From Mycolicibacterium austroafricanum (GTDB lineage: Bacteria > Actinomycetota > Actinomycetes > Mycobacteriales > Mycobacteriaceae), in contig NZ_HG964458.1 in NCBI RefSeq assembly GCF_000612725.1, forward strand, positions 169,446 through 233,445: a stretch of 64,000 bases of DNA. Reading direction: 5' to 3'. The translations under genes were made by a program, and so were the position numbers. Below the pieces are notes generated by a model. It had not been told where the DNA came from. It worked only from the letters and a program-made list of their open reading frames with translations, and did no database searches. This document shows, in pieces, positions 39,127-48,325 of the stretch. Position 1 is the first letter of the stretch. Every line of letters begins with the position of its first letter.

Positions 39127-40125
39127 CTACGGGAGGAAGCGTTCGGCTCCGGCGGTCCTGACGAACCGGGTGGCGTTGGCCTGCCGGTAACCGATCACCC
39201 CGCCGCTGAACGTGAGGAAGATCAGGCCGGCCAGGCCGGGCAGCGCGACGGCGGCGATCTCAGCGAGAGTCGGATTGGTCGCGCCGCGCGGGGAAGCGCC
39301 CAGCCGGACGAACTGACCGCCCGCCGGCGACGCCGGGGGCGGCGCCGTCACCCCCGGGGTGGACGGAACCGATCCGCGGATCACCGGCGTCGCCACCCCC
39401 GCGACCCCGGGCGCAGTGACTCCGTTCGGGGCCACGGCGCCGGGATTCCCCGGCACCGTCCGTGGTGGCTTGCCTGCGACGGTGCCTGCGCGCGGCACGG
39501 TCACCAGCGGAGCGCGGAAGATCACCGGCTCCGACACCGCACCACCGCCGCCACCGCCGGTGGCTCCGGTGGTGGCATCCGCGACGGGCGCTTCCTCCTG
39601 GGTCCGGATGGCGGGTCCGGGCGGCGGAGCCGGGGACGGCACGATCTGCAGCGCCTCCAGGAACTCGCCGAGGGTGGGCACCGGGATCTCGATGGTGGTG
39701 TAAAAGGTCGACACCGTGGGCCAGCTGCCCATGGGGATCTCTCCGGCGGACGGTAACCGGATGAACGGAAGCGTGATCGAGTTCTCGAACGGTGATTCCC
39801 GCAGCGTGGGCGCGGGGCTCTCGGTCGCCGGGTCGTCGGTGCTCCCGTAATCGCCACTGCCACCCTGATCGGGTGCGGGTTCGCGGCTGGGCTCCGGTTC
39901 GTCCGGTTCCTGGCTCGTCTCACCGGGATCGACAGGGTCGTTCGTCGTGTCCCCGCCATCGCCGGAGTCCTCGGAGCCGCCGTCTGCCGGGTCGTCGGAC
40001 GTCTGGCTGGAATCGTCGGTATCGGCCGGCTGGGCCAGCGCAGGAACCGCGGCGACGCCTCCGGACACGCCGGTCACGATCAGCACGCCAGCAACCGCGA
40101 GAGCACGCAGCGCCGGCCCGACCAT
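39127..40125 (-). CDS. secreted/anchored proline- and acid-rich protein
   Basis: A 332-residue exported protein. The signal peptide (MVGPALRAL, core VLIVTGVSGG, end ALAQPA) is followed by about 80 disordered acidic residues (DDPADGGSEDSGDGGD-like), a short folded part around LPFIRLPSAGEIPMG and FYTTIEIPVPTL, a proline/glycine-rich stretch, and a C-terminal membrane helix LPGLAGLIFLTFSGGVIGY with a basic tail. That gives a wall-spanning protein tethered by its C-terminus. I know no function. Start ATG 40125 has GGGGG seven bases upstream. Lies 51 bp before maltokinase, same strand. Confidence 0.75.
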   Translation of the reverse strand: MVGPALRALAVAGVLIVTGVSGGVAAVPALAQPADTDDSSQTSDDPADGGSEDSGDGGDTTNDPVDPGETSQEPDEPEPSREPAPDQGGSGDYGSTDDPATESPAPTLRESPFENSITLPFIRLPSAGEIPMGSWPTVSTFYTTIEIPVPTLGEFLEALQIVPSPAPPPGPAIRTQEEAPVADATTGATGGGGGGAVSEPVIFRAPLVTVPRAGTVAGKPPRTVPGNPGAVAPNGVTAPGVAGVATPVIRGSVPSTPGVTAPPPASPAGGQFVRLGASPRGATNPTLAEIAAVALPGLAGLIFLTFSGGVIGYRQANATRFVRTAGAERFLP

Positions 40126-40258
40126 GGTGCCCCCACTTCCGGAGGTTTCGTTGCTTCTACGAGGGGTGAATCCGCCCCAATTCTCGCATATCGGCACAAG
40201 TCGCCTGGTCGATTGCGGGTACCGGGCGAACGACGGCTCCTGTGGATCGCCGAGCAGA

Positions 40259-40264
40259 TAGGGT
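40259..40264 (+). promoter_or_regulatory. -10 box TAGGGT, leaderless start
   Basis: TAGGGT sits six bases before GTG 40271 with no ribosome site between, the same arrangement as at 28913. It supports the GTG as start of the HugZ-like gene. Confidence 0.5.
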
Positions 40265-40270
40265 GCGTTC

Positions 40271-41083
40271 GTGACGTCAGCCGGCTCGACTCGTGACCAT
40301 GGCGACCCTGGTGATGCACCCAGCGTCCCGCCTCCGCTGACCGATCCCGCCGACACCACCCGGCCATCGGCCGCCGAGGAGGCCAGGACCATCGCCGCGT
40401 CGACCAACGCAGGGACGCTGGCGACGCTGACCGCCGACGGTGACCCGTGGGCGTCGTTCGTCACCTACGGACTGCTCGACGGCGCACCCGTGTTGTGCGT
40501 GTCCAACCTCGCCGAGCACGGCCGCAACCTGGCGGCCGACCCGAGGGCCAGCATCGCGATCGTCGCACCCGGCGCCGAGACCGACCCGTTGGCGAGCGCG
40601 CGGGTGACCCTGGCCGGGCGGGTGGAGGCTCCCGAGGGCGCCGAGCGGGCGGCCGCCCGGGAGGCACACCTGTCGGCGGTCGCGGCGGCGAAGTACTACA
40701 TCGACTACAGCGATTTCTCGCTGTGGGTGCTGCGGGTGTCGCGGGTGCGCTGGGTGGGCGGTTACGGCCGGATGGACTCGACCAGCGGAGCGGACTACAC
40801 CGCGGCCCAGCCCGATCCGGTGACGCCGCGGGCCGCGGGGGCGATCGCCCACCTCAACGCCGACCATGCTGACTCGCTGGCGGCGATGGCGCGGACGCTG
40901 GGCGGCTACCCGGACACCCAGTCCGCGACGTGTACGGGCGCCGACCGCTACGGCCTGGATCTGCGGCTGAGCACCGAACGCGGAATGGCCTACACGCGAA
41001 TCGGTTACGCCCGCCCGATCGATTCGATCGATGAATTGCGTTCGGCTGCGGCAGAGTTGGCGCAACGAGCGCGAAACGCCTGA
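40271..41083 (+). CDS. HugZ-like split-barrel plus DUF2470 protein
   Basis: A 270-residue protein with two domains. Residues about 35-175 are a pyridoxamine-phosphate-oxidase-like split barrel (GTLATLTADGDPWASFVTYG, PRASIAIVAPG). The last 80 residues, starting at AIAHLNADHADSLAAMARTL, are the DUF2470 module found at the end of HugZ haem-degrading proteins. The conserved HLNADHADSL histidines are candidate haem or metal ligands. Haem utilisation or a related flavin-free function is likely; a haemophore-family gene lies at 56 kb. Leaderless GTG start. Confidence 0.8.
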   Translation: MTSAGSTRDHGDPGDAPSVPPPLTDPADTTRPSAAEEARTIAASTNAGTLATLTADGDPWASFVTYGLLDGAPVLCVSNLAEHGRNLAADPRASIAIVAPGAETDPLASARVTLAGRVEAPEGAERAAAREAHLSAVAAAKYYIDYSDFSLWVLRVSRVRWVGGYGRMDSTSGADYTAAQPDPVTPRAAGAIAHLNADHADSLAAMARTLGGYPDTQSATCTGADRYGLDLRLSTERGMAYTRIGYARPIDSIDELRSAAAELAQRARNA

Positions 41084-41085
41084 TC

Positions 41086-41091
41086 TACGAT
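41086..41091 (+). promoter_or_regulatory. -10 box TACGAT, leaderless start
   Basis: TACGAT fits TANNNT and ends seven bases before ATG 41099. It begins just after the HugZ-like gene stop and argues for 41099 rather than the overlapping in-frame ATG at 41090 as start. Confidence 0.4.
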
Positions 41092-41098
41092 GCCGGGT

Positions 41099-41663
41099 AT
41101 GCCCGCCCACACCGACCGCCCCCAGACCTGGCAAGCCGCGTTCGATCTGATCCGGACCCGAGGGCACGAGCGGCGCGAGGAGCCGTTCAAGTTGGCCAGC
41201 GGTCAGCTCAGCCACGACTACATCGACGGCAAGTACGCCGTCGACACCGGTGAGCGCCTGACGATCGTATCCAGGGCGGTGGCCGACCTGGCCGCCGCCG
41301 AGGGCATCGAGTTCGACGCCGTCGGCGGGCTGACGATGGGCGCCGACCCGCTGGCGCACGGCGTCGCGATGGTCACCGGCAAGGCATGGTTCTCGGTGCG
41401 CAAGGAGCAGAAGAAGCGCGGCAGGGAGCAGTGGGTCGAGGGCACCCGACTGGAGCCCGGCATGCGGGTGTTGCTCGTCGACGACGTGATCAGCACCGGC
41501 GGGTCGACCGAGCTCGCGCTGGAACGCATCGCCCCGCTCGGCGTCGTCGTCACCGGGGTGATCCCGATGGTCGACCGCGGCGACGTCGCCGCAGCGCGCT
41601 TCGCCAAACGCAACGTGCCGTTCCACGCGCTGGTGACGTACCGGGACCTGGGGATCGAACCCG

Positions 41664-41677
<14 letters not shown>
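41099..41677 (+). CDS. orotate phosphoribosyltransferase-like type I PRTase
   Basis: A 192-residue type I phosphoribosyltransferase. The PRPP-binding motif VLLVDDVISTGGST lies near residue 120, and the flexible catalytic loop KEQKKRGREQW near 98. The N-terminal FKLASGQLSHDYIDGK resembles orotate phosphoribosyltransferases, so pyrimidine biosynthesis or salvage is likely, but pyrE identity is not certain because OMP-related neighbours are absent. Start set at ATG 41099 by the -10 spacing; ATG 41090 is an alternative. The 3' end overlaps the convergent ABC ATPase by 14 bp. Confidence 0.8.
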
Positions 41678-42694
<1,017 letters not shown>

Positions 42695-42698
<4 letters not shown>

Positions 42699-43465
42699 AC
42701 GGTCACTCCCACGTTGCGCCGGCCACGGGTGACCAGCGACAGGATCAGCAGCAGCACGAAACCGAACAACAGCGTCGCCAACGAGGCCGCCACCGAGGTC
42801 GGACCGTCGCTCTTACCGATCAGCACGATCTGCACCTGCAGCGTCTGGTAGCCCGACAGCGACGCGATGGTGAACTCGCCGAGCACCACCGCGATGGAAA
42901 TGAACGCCGCGGACAGGATTCCCGACCAGATGTTGGGCACCACCACCCGGGTGATGGTGGTCAGCCACCCCGCGCCCAGCGACCTGGCCGCCTCCGAGAG
43001 GGTCTGCAGATCGATCGCCGACAGCGCGGCGTCGATCGCCCGGTACGCGAACGGCAACACGATGACCACGTAGACGAACGTCAGCGTCAGCGCGGACTCC
43101 CCCAGGAAGTACGTCACCCACAGATAAACGTTGCGCAGACCGACGACGATCACCAGCGCGGGAATCGTCAACGGCAGCAGACACATGAACTCCACCAACC
43201 CCTTGGCCCACGGGGCACGCAGCCGCACCCAGATCATCGTCGGAACCAGCAGCACCAGCATCGCGGCCACCGTGAACACCGCCAGCAGCAGCGACACCAC
43301 GATCGCCTGGTAGAGCGCCTGGTCGGCGAACAGGTTCGCCCAGGCCCGCCACGTGCGCCCGCCCGCGATCAGATTGCGGGTGGAGAAGTCGGCCATCGCG
43401 TAGAGCGGGAACAGGAAGAACAGCCCGAACATCACCCACAACGCGCCGCGCACAGCCCTTTTCAC
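42695..43465 (-). CDS. ABC importer permease (second, second system)
   Basis: A 256-residue permease with about six helices; the EAA loop SEAARSLGAGWLTTITRVVVPNIWSGI lies near residue 160. Its counterpart is the permease encoded 10 bp upstream. Overlaps the ATPase gene by 4 bp. Substrate unknown: the binding protein suggests iron, a polyamine or a phosphonate-like solute. Confidence 0.9.
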
Positions 43466-43475
43466 GAGGCGCCCG

Positions 43476-44327
43476 TCATGACAGCCACCGCGAGCTACGC
43501 CTGACCATCAGGTTGTAGGCGGCCATCACCACGGCCACCACGACGATCATCTCCAGCGCCAGCGCATAGGCGAACCCGGCCTGCCCCAGCACCACCTCGC
43601 TGACCAGCGAAGCGCGGATCAGCAGAGGCAGGATCGGGCTGCCCTGGCTGACCAGCGCCGCGGCGGTGGCGTACGCGGCGAAGGCGTTGGCGAACAGCAA
43701 CAGCGCCGAACCGAGGAACGCCGGGGTCAGCAGCGGGATCGCCACCTCACGCCAGTACGCCCAGGTGGAGGCGCCGAGGCTGACCGCCGCCTCGCGCCAC
43801 TGCTCCCGCAGACCTTCCAGCGCCGGCACGAACACGATGACCATCAGTGGGATCTGGAAGTACGTGTAGACCAGGATCAACCCGCTCAGGCTGTACAGCC
43901 AGCCCGAGCCGGCCAGGTTGAACCCGAACACCTGCTGCACCCACAGGGTCAGCACCCCGTTCAGCCCGACGGTGGCCAGGAACGCGAATGCCAGTGCGAC
44001 ACCGCCGAACTGGGCCAGCACGCTGCACAGCGACAGCACCGCACGGCGCACCATCGAGGTGGGCGGGCTGCTGACGATCAGCCACGCCATCACCGCCCCG
44101 AACACGGCGCCGAGCAGCGCGGTCGCACCCGAGAGCAGCACGCTGTCGAGCAGGGCCGACAGCGCCGTGCCGGTGAACAACGCTTCGATGCGGTCCAGGC
44201 TGAAGACTCCGTCGGCGTACACCGAGCCCACCACGACGGTGACCGTCGGGATGATCAGGAAGATGACCACGACGGTCAGAAACGGCAGCAGCGGCAGCGA
44301 ATCACGAAGCCGGCGTGCAAGGCTCAC
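43476..44327 (-). CDS. ABC importer permease (first, second system)
   Basis: A 283-residue permease. Six helices are visible, with the EAA loop REAAVSLGASTWAYWREVAIPLLTPAF near residue 180. The short basic N-terminus MSLARRLRDS lacks the proline tail seen in the first system's permease. It begins 12 bp after the binding-protein gene and is followed by the second permease 10 bp later. Confidence 0.9.
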   Translation of the reverse strand: MSLARRLRDSLPLLPFLTVVVIFLIIPTVTVVVGSVYADGVFSLDRIEALFTGTALSALLDSVLLSGATALLGAVFGAVMAWLIVSSPPTSMVRRAVLSLCSVLAQFGGVALAFAFLATVGLNGVLTLWVQQVFGFNLAGSGWLYSLSGLILVYTYFQIPLMVIVFVPALEGLREQWREAAVSLGASTWAYWREVAIPLLTPAFLGSALLLFANAFAAYATAAALVSQGSPILPLLIRASLVSEVVLGQAGFAYALALEMIVVVAVVMAAYNLMVRRSSRWLS

Positions 44328-44339
44328 GTGGGGCTCACC

Positions 44340-45491
44340 TCAGCCGATCGCGGCGGCCCAGTTCTCCGCGAGGTACTTCGACGCCGCCTCGGTCTGCTGC
44401 GGCGTCGGCACCGTCACCGGGCCGTCGACCACCGGCAGTGCCGCGGCGACCGCCGGGTCGAGGGTGCCGTCGGCGAGCATGTTGTCCGCCCGCACCGGCC
44501 GCACCCCGCCCTGGGCGAACAGGTTCTGGCCCTCGTCGCTGTAGAGGAACTCCTGCCACAACCGCGCGGCGGCGGGATGCGGGGCGTCCTTGTTGATCGC
44601 CTGGTAGTAGTACCCGGCGACGGCGTTCTCCGGCGGCACCAGCACCGTCCACGACGGCAGTTTCTTGGTCTCGGCGGAGTTGGTGTAGTTCCAGTCGATC
44701 ACCACGGGTGTCTGCCCCGATTCGATGGTGGCGGGGGTCGGGTCGACGGGCAGGAAGTTGCCCGCCTCCTTGAGTTTGCGGAAGAATTCGACGCCGGGTG
44801 CGATGTCGTCGGCCGAGCCGCCCTGCGACAGCGCCACCATCAGGACGCCGGAGAACGCCGCACCGGCCTGGGTCGGATCACCGTTGAGGGCGACCTTGCC
44901 CTGGTACTCCGGCTTGAGCAGATCGTCGACGCTGGTCACCGGCGGCACCTTGGACGAGTCGAACCCGATAGACATGTAGCCGCCGTAGTCGTTGACCCAG
45001 GTCCCGTCGGCGTCCTTGAACGCCGCGGGGATGTCGTCGAACGTCTCCACCTTGTACGGCGCGAACATCGCTGTGTTGGCCAGCGCCACCGACTGGCCGA
45101 GGTCGAACACGTCGGGGGCACTGCTGCGGCCCTTCTGCTGGTTGGCGGCGTTGATCTCGTCCTGGCTGGAGGCGTCGGGCTGCGCGGAGTTGACCTTGAT
45201 GCCGTACTTGTCGGAGAACGCCTTGATGATCGCGCCGTAGTTCGCCCAATCCGGCGGCAGCGCAATCACATTGAGCTCACCCTCGGCCTTGGCTGCCTCG
45301 ACAAGACCCTCCAGGCCGCCGAAGTCTCCGGCCGAGGTGGCCTCGGCCGCGTTCACCCCGGACTCGGTCTGTGCGTTGGAGTTGTCCTTCTCGGGCGGCG
45401 CGCACGCCACGGCGCTCCCGAACAACAGTGCCGACGCGGCCACCGCGAAAACCCGGGACATCAACCGTGGGGTGTGGGGTGAGGTGTTCAT
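44340..45491 (-). CDS. ABC importer substrate-binding lipoprotein of the second system
   Basis: A 383-residue lipoprotein: the signal peptide ends in FGSAVACAPP, giving an anchored cysteine at about residue 30. The mature domain has the type II binding-protein features FSDKYGIKVNSAQPD, KPEYQGKVALNGDPTQAG and the hinge PVVIDWNYTN. It resembles the binding protein at 36.4 kb in fold and in the KPEYQG motif but differs widely elsewhere, so the solute may differ. First gene of the operon. No PhnF-like box is present upstream, so it is regulated differently. Confidence 0.9.
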   Translation of the reverse strand: MNTSPHTPRLMSRVFAVAASALLFGSAVACAPPEKDNSNAQTESGVNAAEATSAGDFGGLEGLVEAAKAEGELNVIALPPDWANYGAIIKAFSDKYGIKVNSAQPDASSQDEINAANQQKGRSSAPDVFDLGQSVALANTAMFAPYKVETFDDIPAAFKDADGTWVNDYGGYMSIGFDSSKVPPVTSVDDLLKPEYQGKVALNGDPTQAGAAFSGVLMVALSQGGSADDIAPGVEFFRKLKEAGNFLPVDPTPATIESGQTPVVIDWNYTNSAETKKLPSWTVLVPPENAVAGYYYQAINKDAPHPAAARLWQEFLYSDEGQNLFAQGGVRPVRADNMLADGTLDPAVAAALPVVDGPVTVPTPQQTEAASKYLAENWAAAIG

Positions 45492-45588
45492 TGCCGAACC
45501 TTCCGATGAGCAGGAGGCTGCGCAGTGGCTCAGCGGTTACCGCCCCGCGACCCCGCAGTGAACGAATCCGACCAGTCGAGCGAAACCC

Positions 45589-45594
45589 TACCCT
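45589..45594 (+). promoter_or_regulatory. -10 box TACCCT, leaderless start
   Basis: TACCCT lies six bases before ATG 45601, no ribosome site intervening. It selects ATG 45601 over the overlapping GTG 45598. Confidence 0.45.
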
Positions 45595-45600
45595 GGGGTG

Positions 45601-46020
45601 ATGGCAGATTTCGATCATGAGACGGCTTTCGCTGCCGCGCCGGTGGCGATGCTGGCGACGGCGGGACTCGATGCGGTGCCGCATCTGGTGCCGGTCGTGT
45701 TCGCGGTGCCCAGCCACCGCAGCGACATCCTGTACACGGCGGTCGATTCGAAACCGAAGACCACCCAGCGGCTGCGCCGGCTGGTCAACATCGAGAGCAA
45801 CCCCGCTGTCAGCCTGCTCGTCGACCACTACGAAGACGACTGGTCCCGGCTGTGGTGGGTACGCGCCGACGGCAAGGCCGCGATCCACCACAGCGGGGTC
45901 GAGATGGCCACCGGCTATGCGCTGCTGCGCGCCAAGTATCCGCAGTACCAGCGCGTCGAGCTGAACGGGCCGGTCATCACGGTCGAGATCGATCACTGGT
46001 CGTCCTGGCATGGGGGTTAA
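45601..46020 (+). CDS. PPOX-class F420-dependent oxidoreductase (Rv0121c-like)
   Basis: A 139-residue split-barrel enzyme of the TIGR03668 type. Visible features are AMLATAGLDAVPHLVPVVFAV, the F420-phosphate-binding region with SKPKTTQRLRRLVNIESNP, and the C-terminal VITVEIDHWSSWHG. Members use reduced F420 or bind related cofactors; the substrate is unknown. The M. tuberculosis homologue is, from memory, Rv0121c, near the mak region, which fits the mosaic synteny of this window. Followed by an ECF sigma gene 85 bp downstream. Confidence 0.85.
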   Translation: MADFDHETAFAAAPVAMLATAGLDAVPHLVPVVFAVPSHRSDILYTAVDSKPKTTQRLRRLVNIESNPAVSLLVDHYEDDWSRLWWVRADGKAAIHHSGVEMATGYALLRAKYPQYQRVELNGPVITVEIDHWSSWHGG

Positions 46021-46105
46021 CCGGTAGCGCGCGGTGCGGTTCTCCGTAACCGTTTTGGTGGCCAGCCGGGCAGACCCGGCGGCGCATCGGAGCCAGAGTG
46101 AAGTC

Positions 46106-46693
46106 ATGCACACCGACCGCCATGACGACCAGCTCACCGGCCGCTTCGAGCGTGACGCGATGCCCCTGATCGCGGATCTGTACCGGCACGCCATCAGGCT
46201 CACCCGCGACCACGCAGACGCCGAGGACCTCCTGCAGGAGACCGCGGCCAAGGCCTATGCGGCATTCGCCGCTTTTCAGGAGGGCACCAACCTGGTGGGC
46301 TGGCTGTACCGCATCATGGTCAACACCCACATCAGCGCCTACCGCAGGCAGCAGCACCGCCCGACACTTCAGTTCACCGACGAGTTCACCGACGGCCAGC
46401 TGCTCGCCCACAGCCTGCGCGGTAGTTCGGCGACGCGGTCCACCGAGGAGCTCGCGATCGCCCACACCGGCGACCCGGTGATCGCCGCCGCGATGCGCTC
46501 GCTGCCCGAAAAGTACCGCACAGCAATCTATTACGCAGATATCGAGGGGCGGAAGTTCCGGGAGATCGCGATGTTGACCAACGTGCCGATCGGGACGGTG
46601 ATGTCCCGGCTGCACCGCGGCCGTAGACAGCTGCGCGACGCGCTGGCCGATGTCGCCAGGGACCGCGGCTACCCGTTGCCCGAGGCCGCCTGA
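46106..46693 (+). CDS. ECF-type sigma factor (SigH/SigE-like)
   Basis: A 195-residue sigma-70 family ECF factor. Region 2 runs from MPLIADLYRHAIRLT through DAEDLLQETAAKAY to WLYRIMVNTHISAYRR. Region 4 reads LPEKYRTAIYYADIEGRKFREIAM to PIGTVMSRLHRGRRQLR, with the helix-turn-helix near the end. Start ATG 46106 is chosen over an upstream frame with non-conserved residues. SigH-like factors answer redox or heat stress and usually have a ZAS anti-sigma gene next to them; none is present here. The 3' end overlaps the convergent transporter by 25 bp. Confidence 0.88.
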   Translation: MHTDRHDDQLTGRFERDAMPLIADLYRHAIRLTRDHADAEDLLQETAAKAYAAFAAFQEGTNLVGWLYRIMVNTHISAYRRQQHRPTLQFTDEFTDGQLLAHSLRGSSATRSTEELAIAHTGDPVIAAAMRSLPEKYRTAIYYADIEGRKFREIAMLTNVPIGTVMSRLHRGRRQLRDALADVARDRGYPLPEAA

Positions 46694-47598
46694 GCCTTTT
46701 CGGCCAAGTCCGCCTCCAACTGCTCCTCGTAGGCTCCTTCGTCCCGTCCCAGCGCGATGGTGCCCGCCACCATCGCGGCCGTGGACACCACGAGCGCGAC
46801 CGCGTCCCACCTCCCGACGTTGAGGTGCTCACCGAGCACCACCGCCCCCAGGATCACCGCGACCATCGGCTCAAGCACCAGCATGGTGGGCACGGACGTC
46901 TGCAGCGAGCCGGCGTGAAACGCCGACTGCTGCAGCAGCGTCGCCACCACACCGAGCAGCGCCAGCAGATAGAGCACCGGGGTGGTCAGCACCGCCACGG
47001 CGCCCTCGTGGGTCAGCACGTGCATGACGAGCTTGGTCAGCACCGCCACCACGCCGAACAGCACACCGACCGCGACCGCCAGCAGCACGGCGCGGATCCA
47101 TCCGGCGATGCGGGTCGCGACGATGACACAGGCCAGCACCGCGACCGTGCACACCACCGCCACCACCGCAGAGGTCGACAGTGACGCCTCGTAGTCTCCC
47201 GGGCTGGCCTTGGCCAGCACCACGAACACCGCCAGGGCGAGGGTGAGCAGCACGGCCCACGCCCACTCCGCGCGCGTCACCCTGCGGTGGGCCAACCGGG
47301 CGCTCAGCGGCAGCGCGAACAGCAGGGCCGAGACGAGGATCGGTTGCACCAGCAGCAGCGAGCCGTTGGCCAGGGCAAGCGCCTGGAACACGAACCCGGC
47401 GACCGCCGACGCGGTGCCCGCCCACCACAGCGGCCGCCGCACCAGGGTCTGGAACATCACGGCGCTGACGCCGTGTTCGGCGGGCACGTCCAGGGTCGCG
47501 CGCTGCCGAATCACGATGCCGACAGCGAGGAACACCGCGGCAAGCAATGCCAGCAGAACGGTAACGCCATGGCCGATCACCCGACAAGGACAGCACAC
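46669..47598 (-). CDS. DMT/EamA-type membrane transporter
   Basis: A roughly 300-residue membrane protein with nine to ten helices in two repeated halves (GVTVLLALLAAVFLAVGI and WIRAVLLAVAVGVLFGVVAVL), the DMT/EamA or NIPA-like exporter layout. The short acidic tail EGAYEEQLEADLAEKAQ lies in the cytoplasm. Start is uncertain: GTG 47598 and GTG 47580 are in frame and neither has a good ribosome site; the later gives a more usual N-terminus. Solute unknown. Confidence 0.8.
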   Translation of the reverse strand: MCCPCRVIGHGVTVLLALLAAVFLAVGIVIRQRATLDVPAEHGVSAVMFQTLVRRPLWWAGTASAVAGFVFQALALANGSLLLVQPILVSALLFALPLSARLAHRRVTRAEWAWAVLLTLALAVFVVLAKASPGDYEASLSTSAVVAVVCTVAVLACVIVATRIAGWIRAVLLAVAVGVLFGVVAVLTKLVMHVLTHEGAVAVLTTPVLYLLALLGVVATLLQQSAFHAGSLQTSVPTMLVLEPMVAVILGAVVLGEHLNVGRWDAVALVVSTAAMVAGTIALGRDEGAYEEQLEADLAEKAQAASGNG

Positions 47599-47683
47599 TT
47601 ACCGTCGCAGCGCCCAGTCCGGTCCGGCGTCGCGGCCGATCGATCTTGTTTCGGCGCCGGGGAACTGGGGCATTAAGTGCGGC

Positions 47684-48022
47684 ATGAACATGCGACGTCT
47701 GATCATGATCGCCGGGGTGGCTGTGCTGTTGGCGGGTGTCATCGCGCTGCTGGTGCCGGTGTCGGTTCCCGGGCCCAACGGCAGTATCGGATGCGGTAAC
47801 GGTATCGCCGCGGACCTGTCGCAGGCCCGTGACGCCGACAGCGGCAATCTGGCCAACCTGCCGGTGCTCAACGAGATCATTCCGCACACGGACTACGCGG
47901 CGGCGTGCGAGTCGGCGGTGTCGTCGCGCCGCTCGTGGGCGATCCCCGTCGCCGTCGTGGGGCTGGTCGTGCTCGCCGGATCGTTCTTCGTCGGCGGTCG
48001 GACCGCACGGTCTCGGGCCTAG
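47684..48022 (+). CDS. small two-helix membrane protein
   Basis: A 112-residue protein with a hydrophobic helix near residues 6-26, an exported loop of about 55 residues with two cysteines (IGCGNGIA and AAACESAV) likely to form a disulfide, and a second helix near residues 85-104 followed by a basic tail. Start is ATG 47684, with ATG 47690 two codons later as alternative. No known family. Convergent with the small DUF-like gene at 48032. Confidence 0.65.
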   Translation: MNMRRLIMIAGVAVLLAGVIALLVPVSVPGPNGSIGCGNGIAADLSQARDADSGNLANLPVLNEIIPHTDYAAACESAVSSRRSWAIPVAVVGLVVLAGSFFVGGRTARSRA

Positions 48023-48031
48023 CGCGGCGGC

Positions 48032-48325
48032 TTAGGACGCCCGGCCGCCGACGACCCGCAGGTGTGGGGTCGTCCCGGTCGGGTCGGCCGCCGGATCGTC
48101 CGTCGGGGCGATCCGATCGTTGACCCGGGCGACGACCGAGTCGACCCGGTGCACGGCGCGGTCACACAGCCCGCTGACACGGTCGCCGGCGGCGTCCACG
48201 TCATCGGCGGCGCTGCGCAGGTAGGCGCGGACGTTGACGCGGAACCGCTCCCCGACGACGCGCAATCTGCGCCGGAGCCGGTCGTCGATCTCGACGGTGA
48301 CGTAGGGCAGCACCTGAAGCTTCAT
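48032..48325 (-). CDS. small hypothetical protein coupled to an MFS transporter
   Basis: A 97-residue soluble protein. Its first part, LPYVTVEIDDRLRRRLRVVGERFRVNVRAYL, forms a strand then a strongly basic helix; a second helix (RVSGLCDRAVHRVDSVVARVNDRI) and a disordered tail follow. ATG 48325 overlaps the TGA of the MFS gene (ATGA), so it depends on that transporter's translation. No recognisable family; a DNA- or membrane-surface-binding role could be imagined from the basic helix, without support. Confidence 0.6.
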   Translation of the reverse strand: MKLQVLPYVTVEIDDRLRRRLRVVGERFRVNVRAYLRSAADDVDAAGDRVSGLCDRAVHRVDSVVARVNDRIAPTDDPAADPTGTTPHLRVVGGRAS

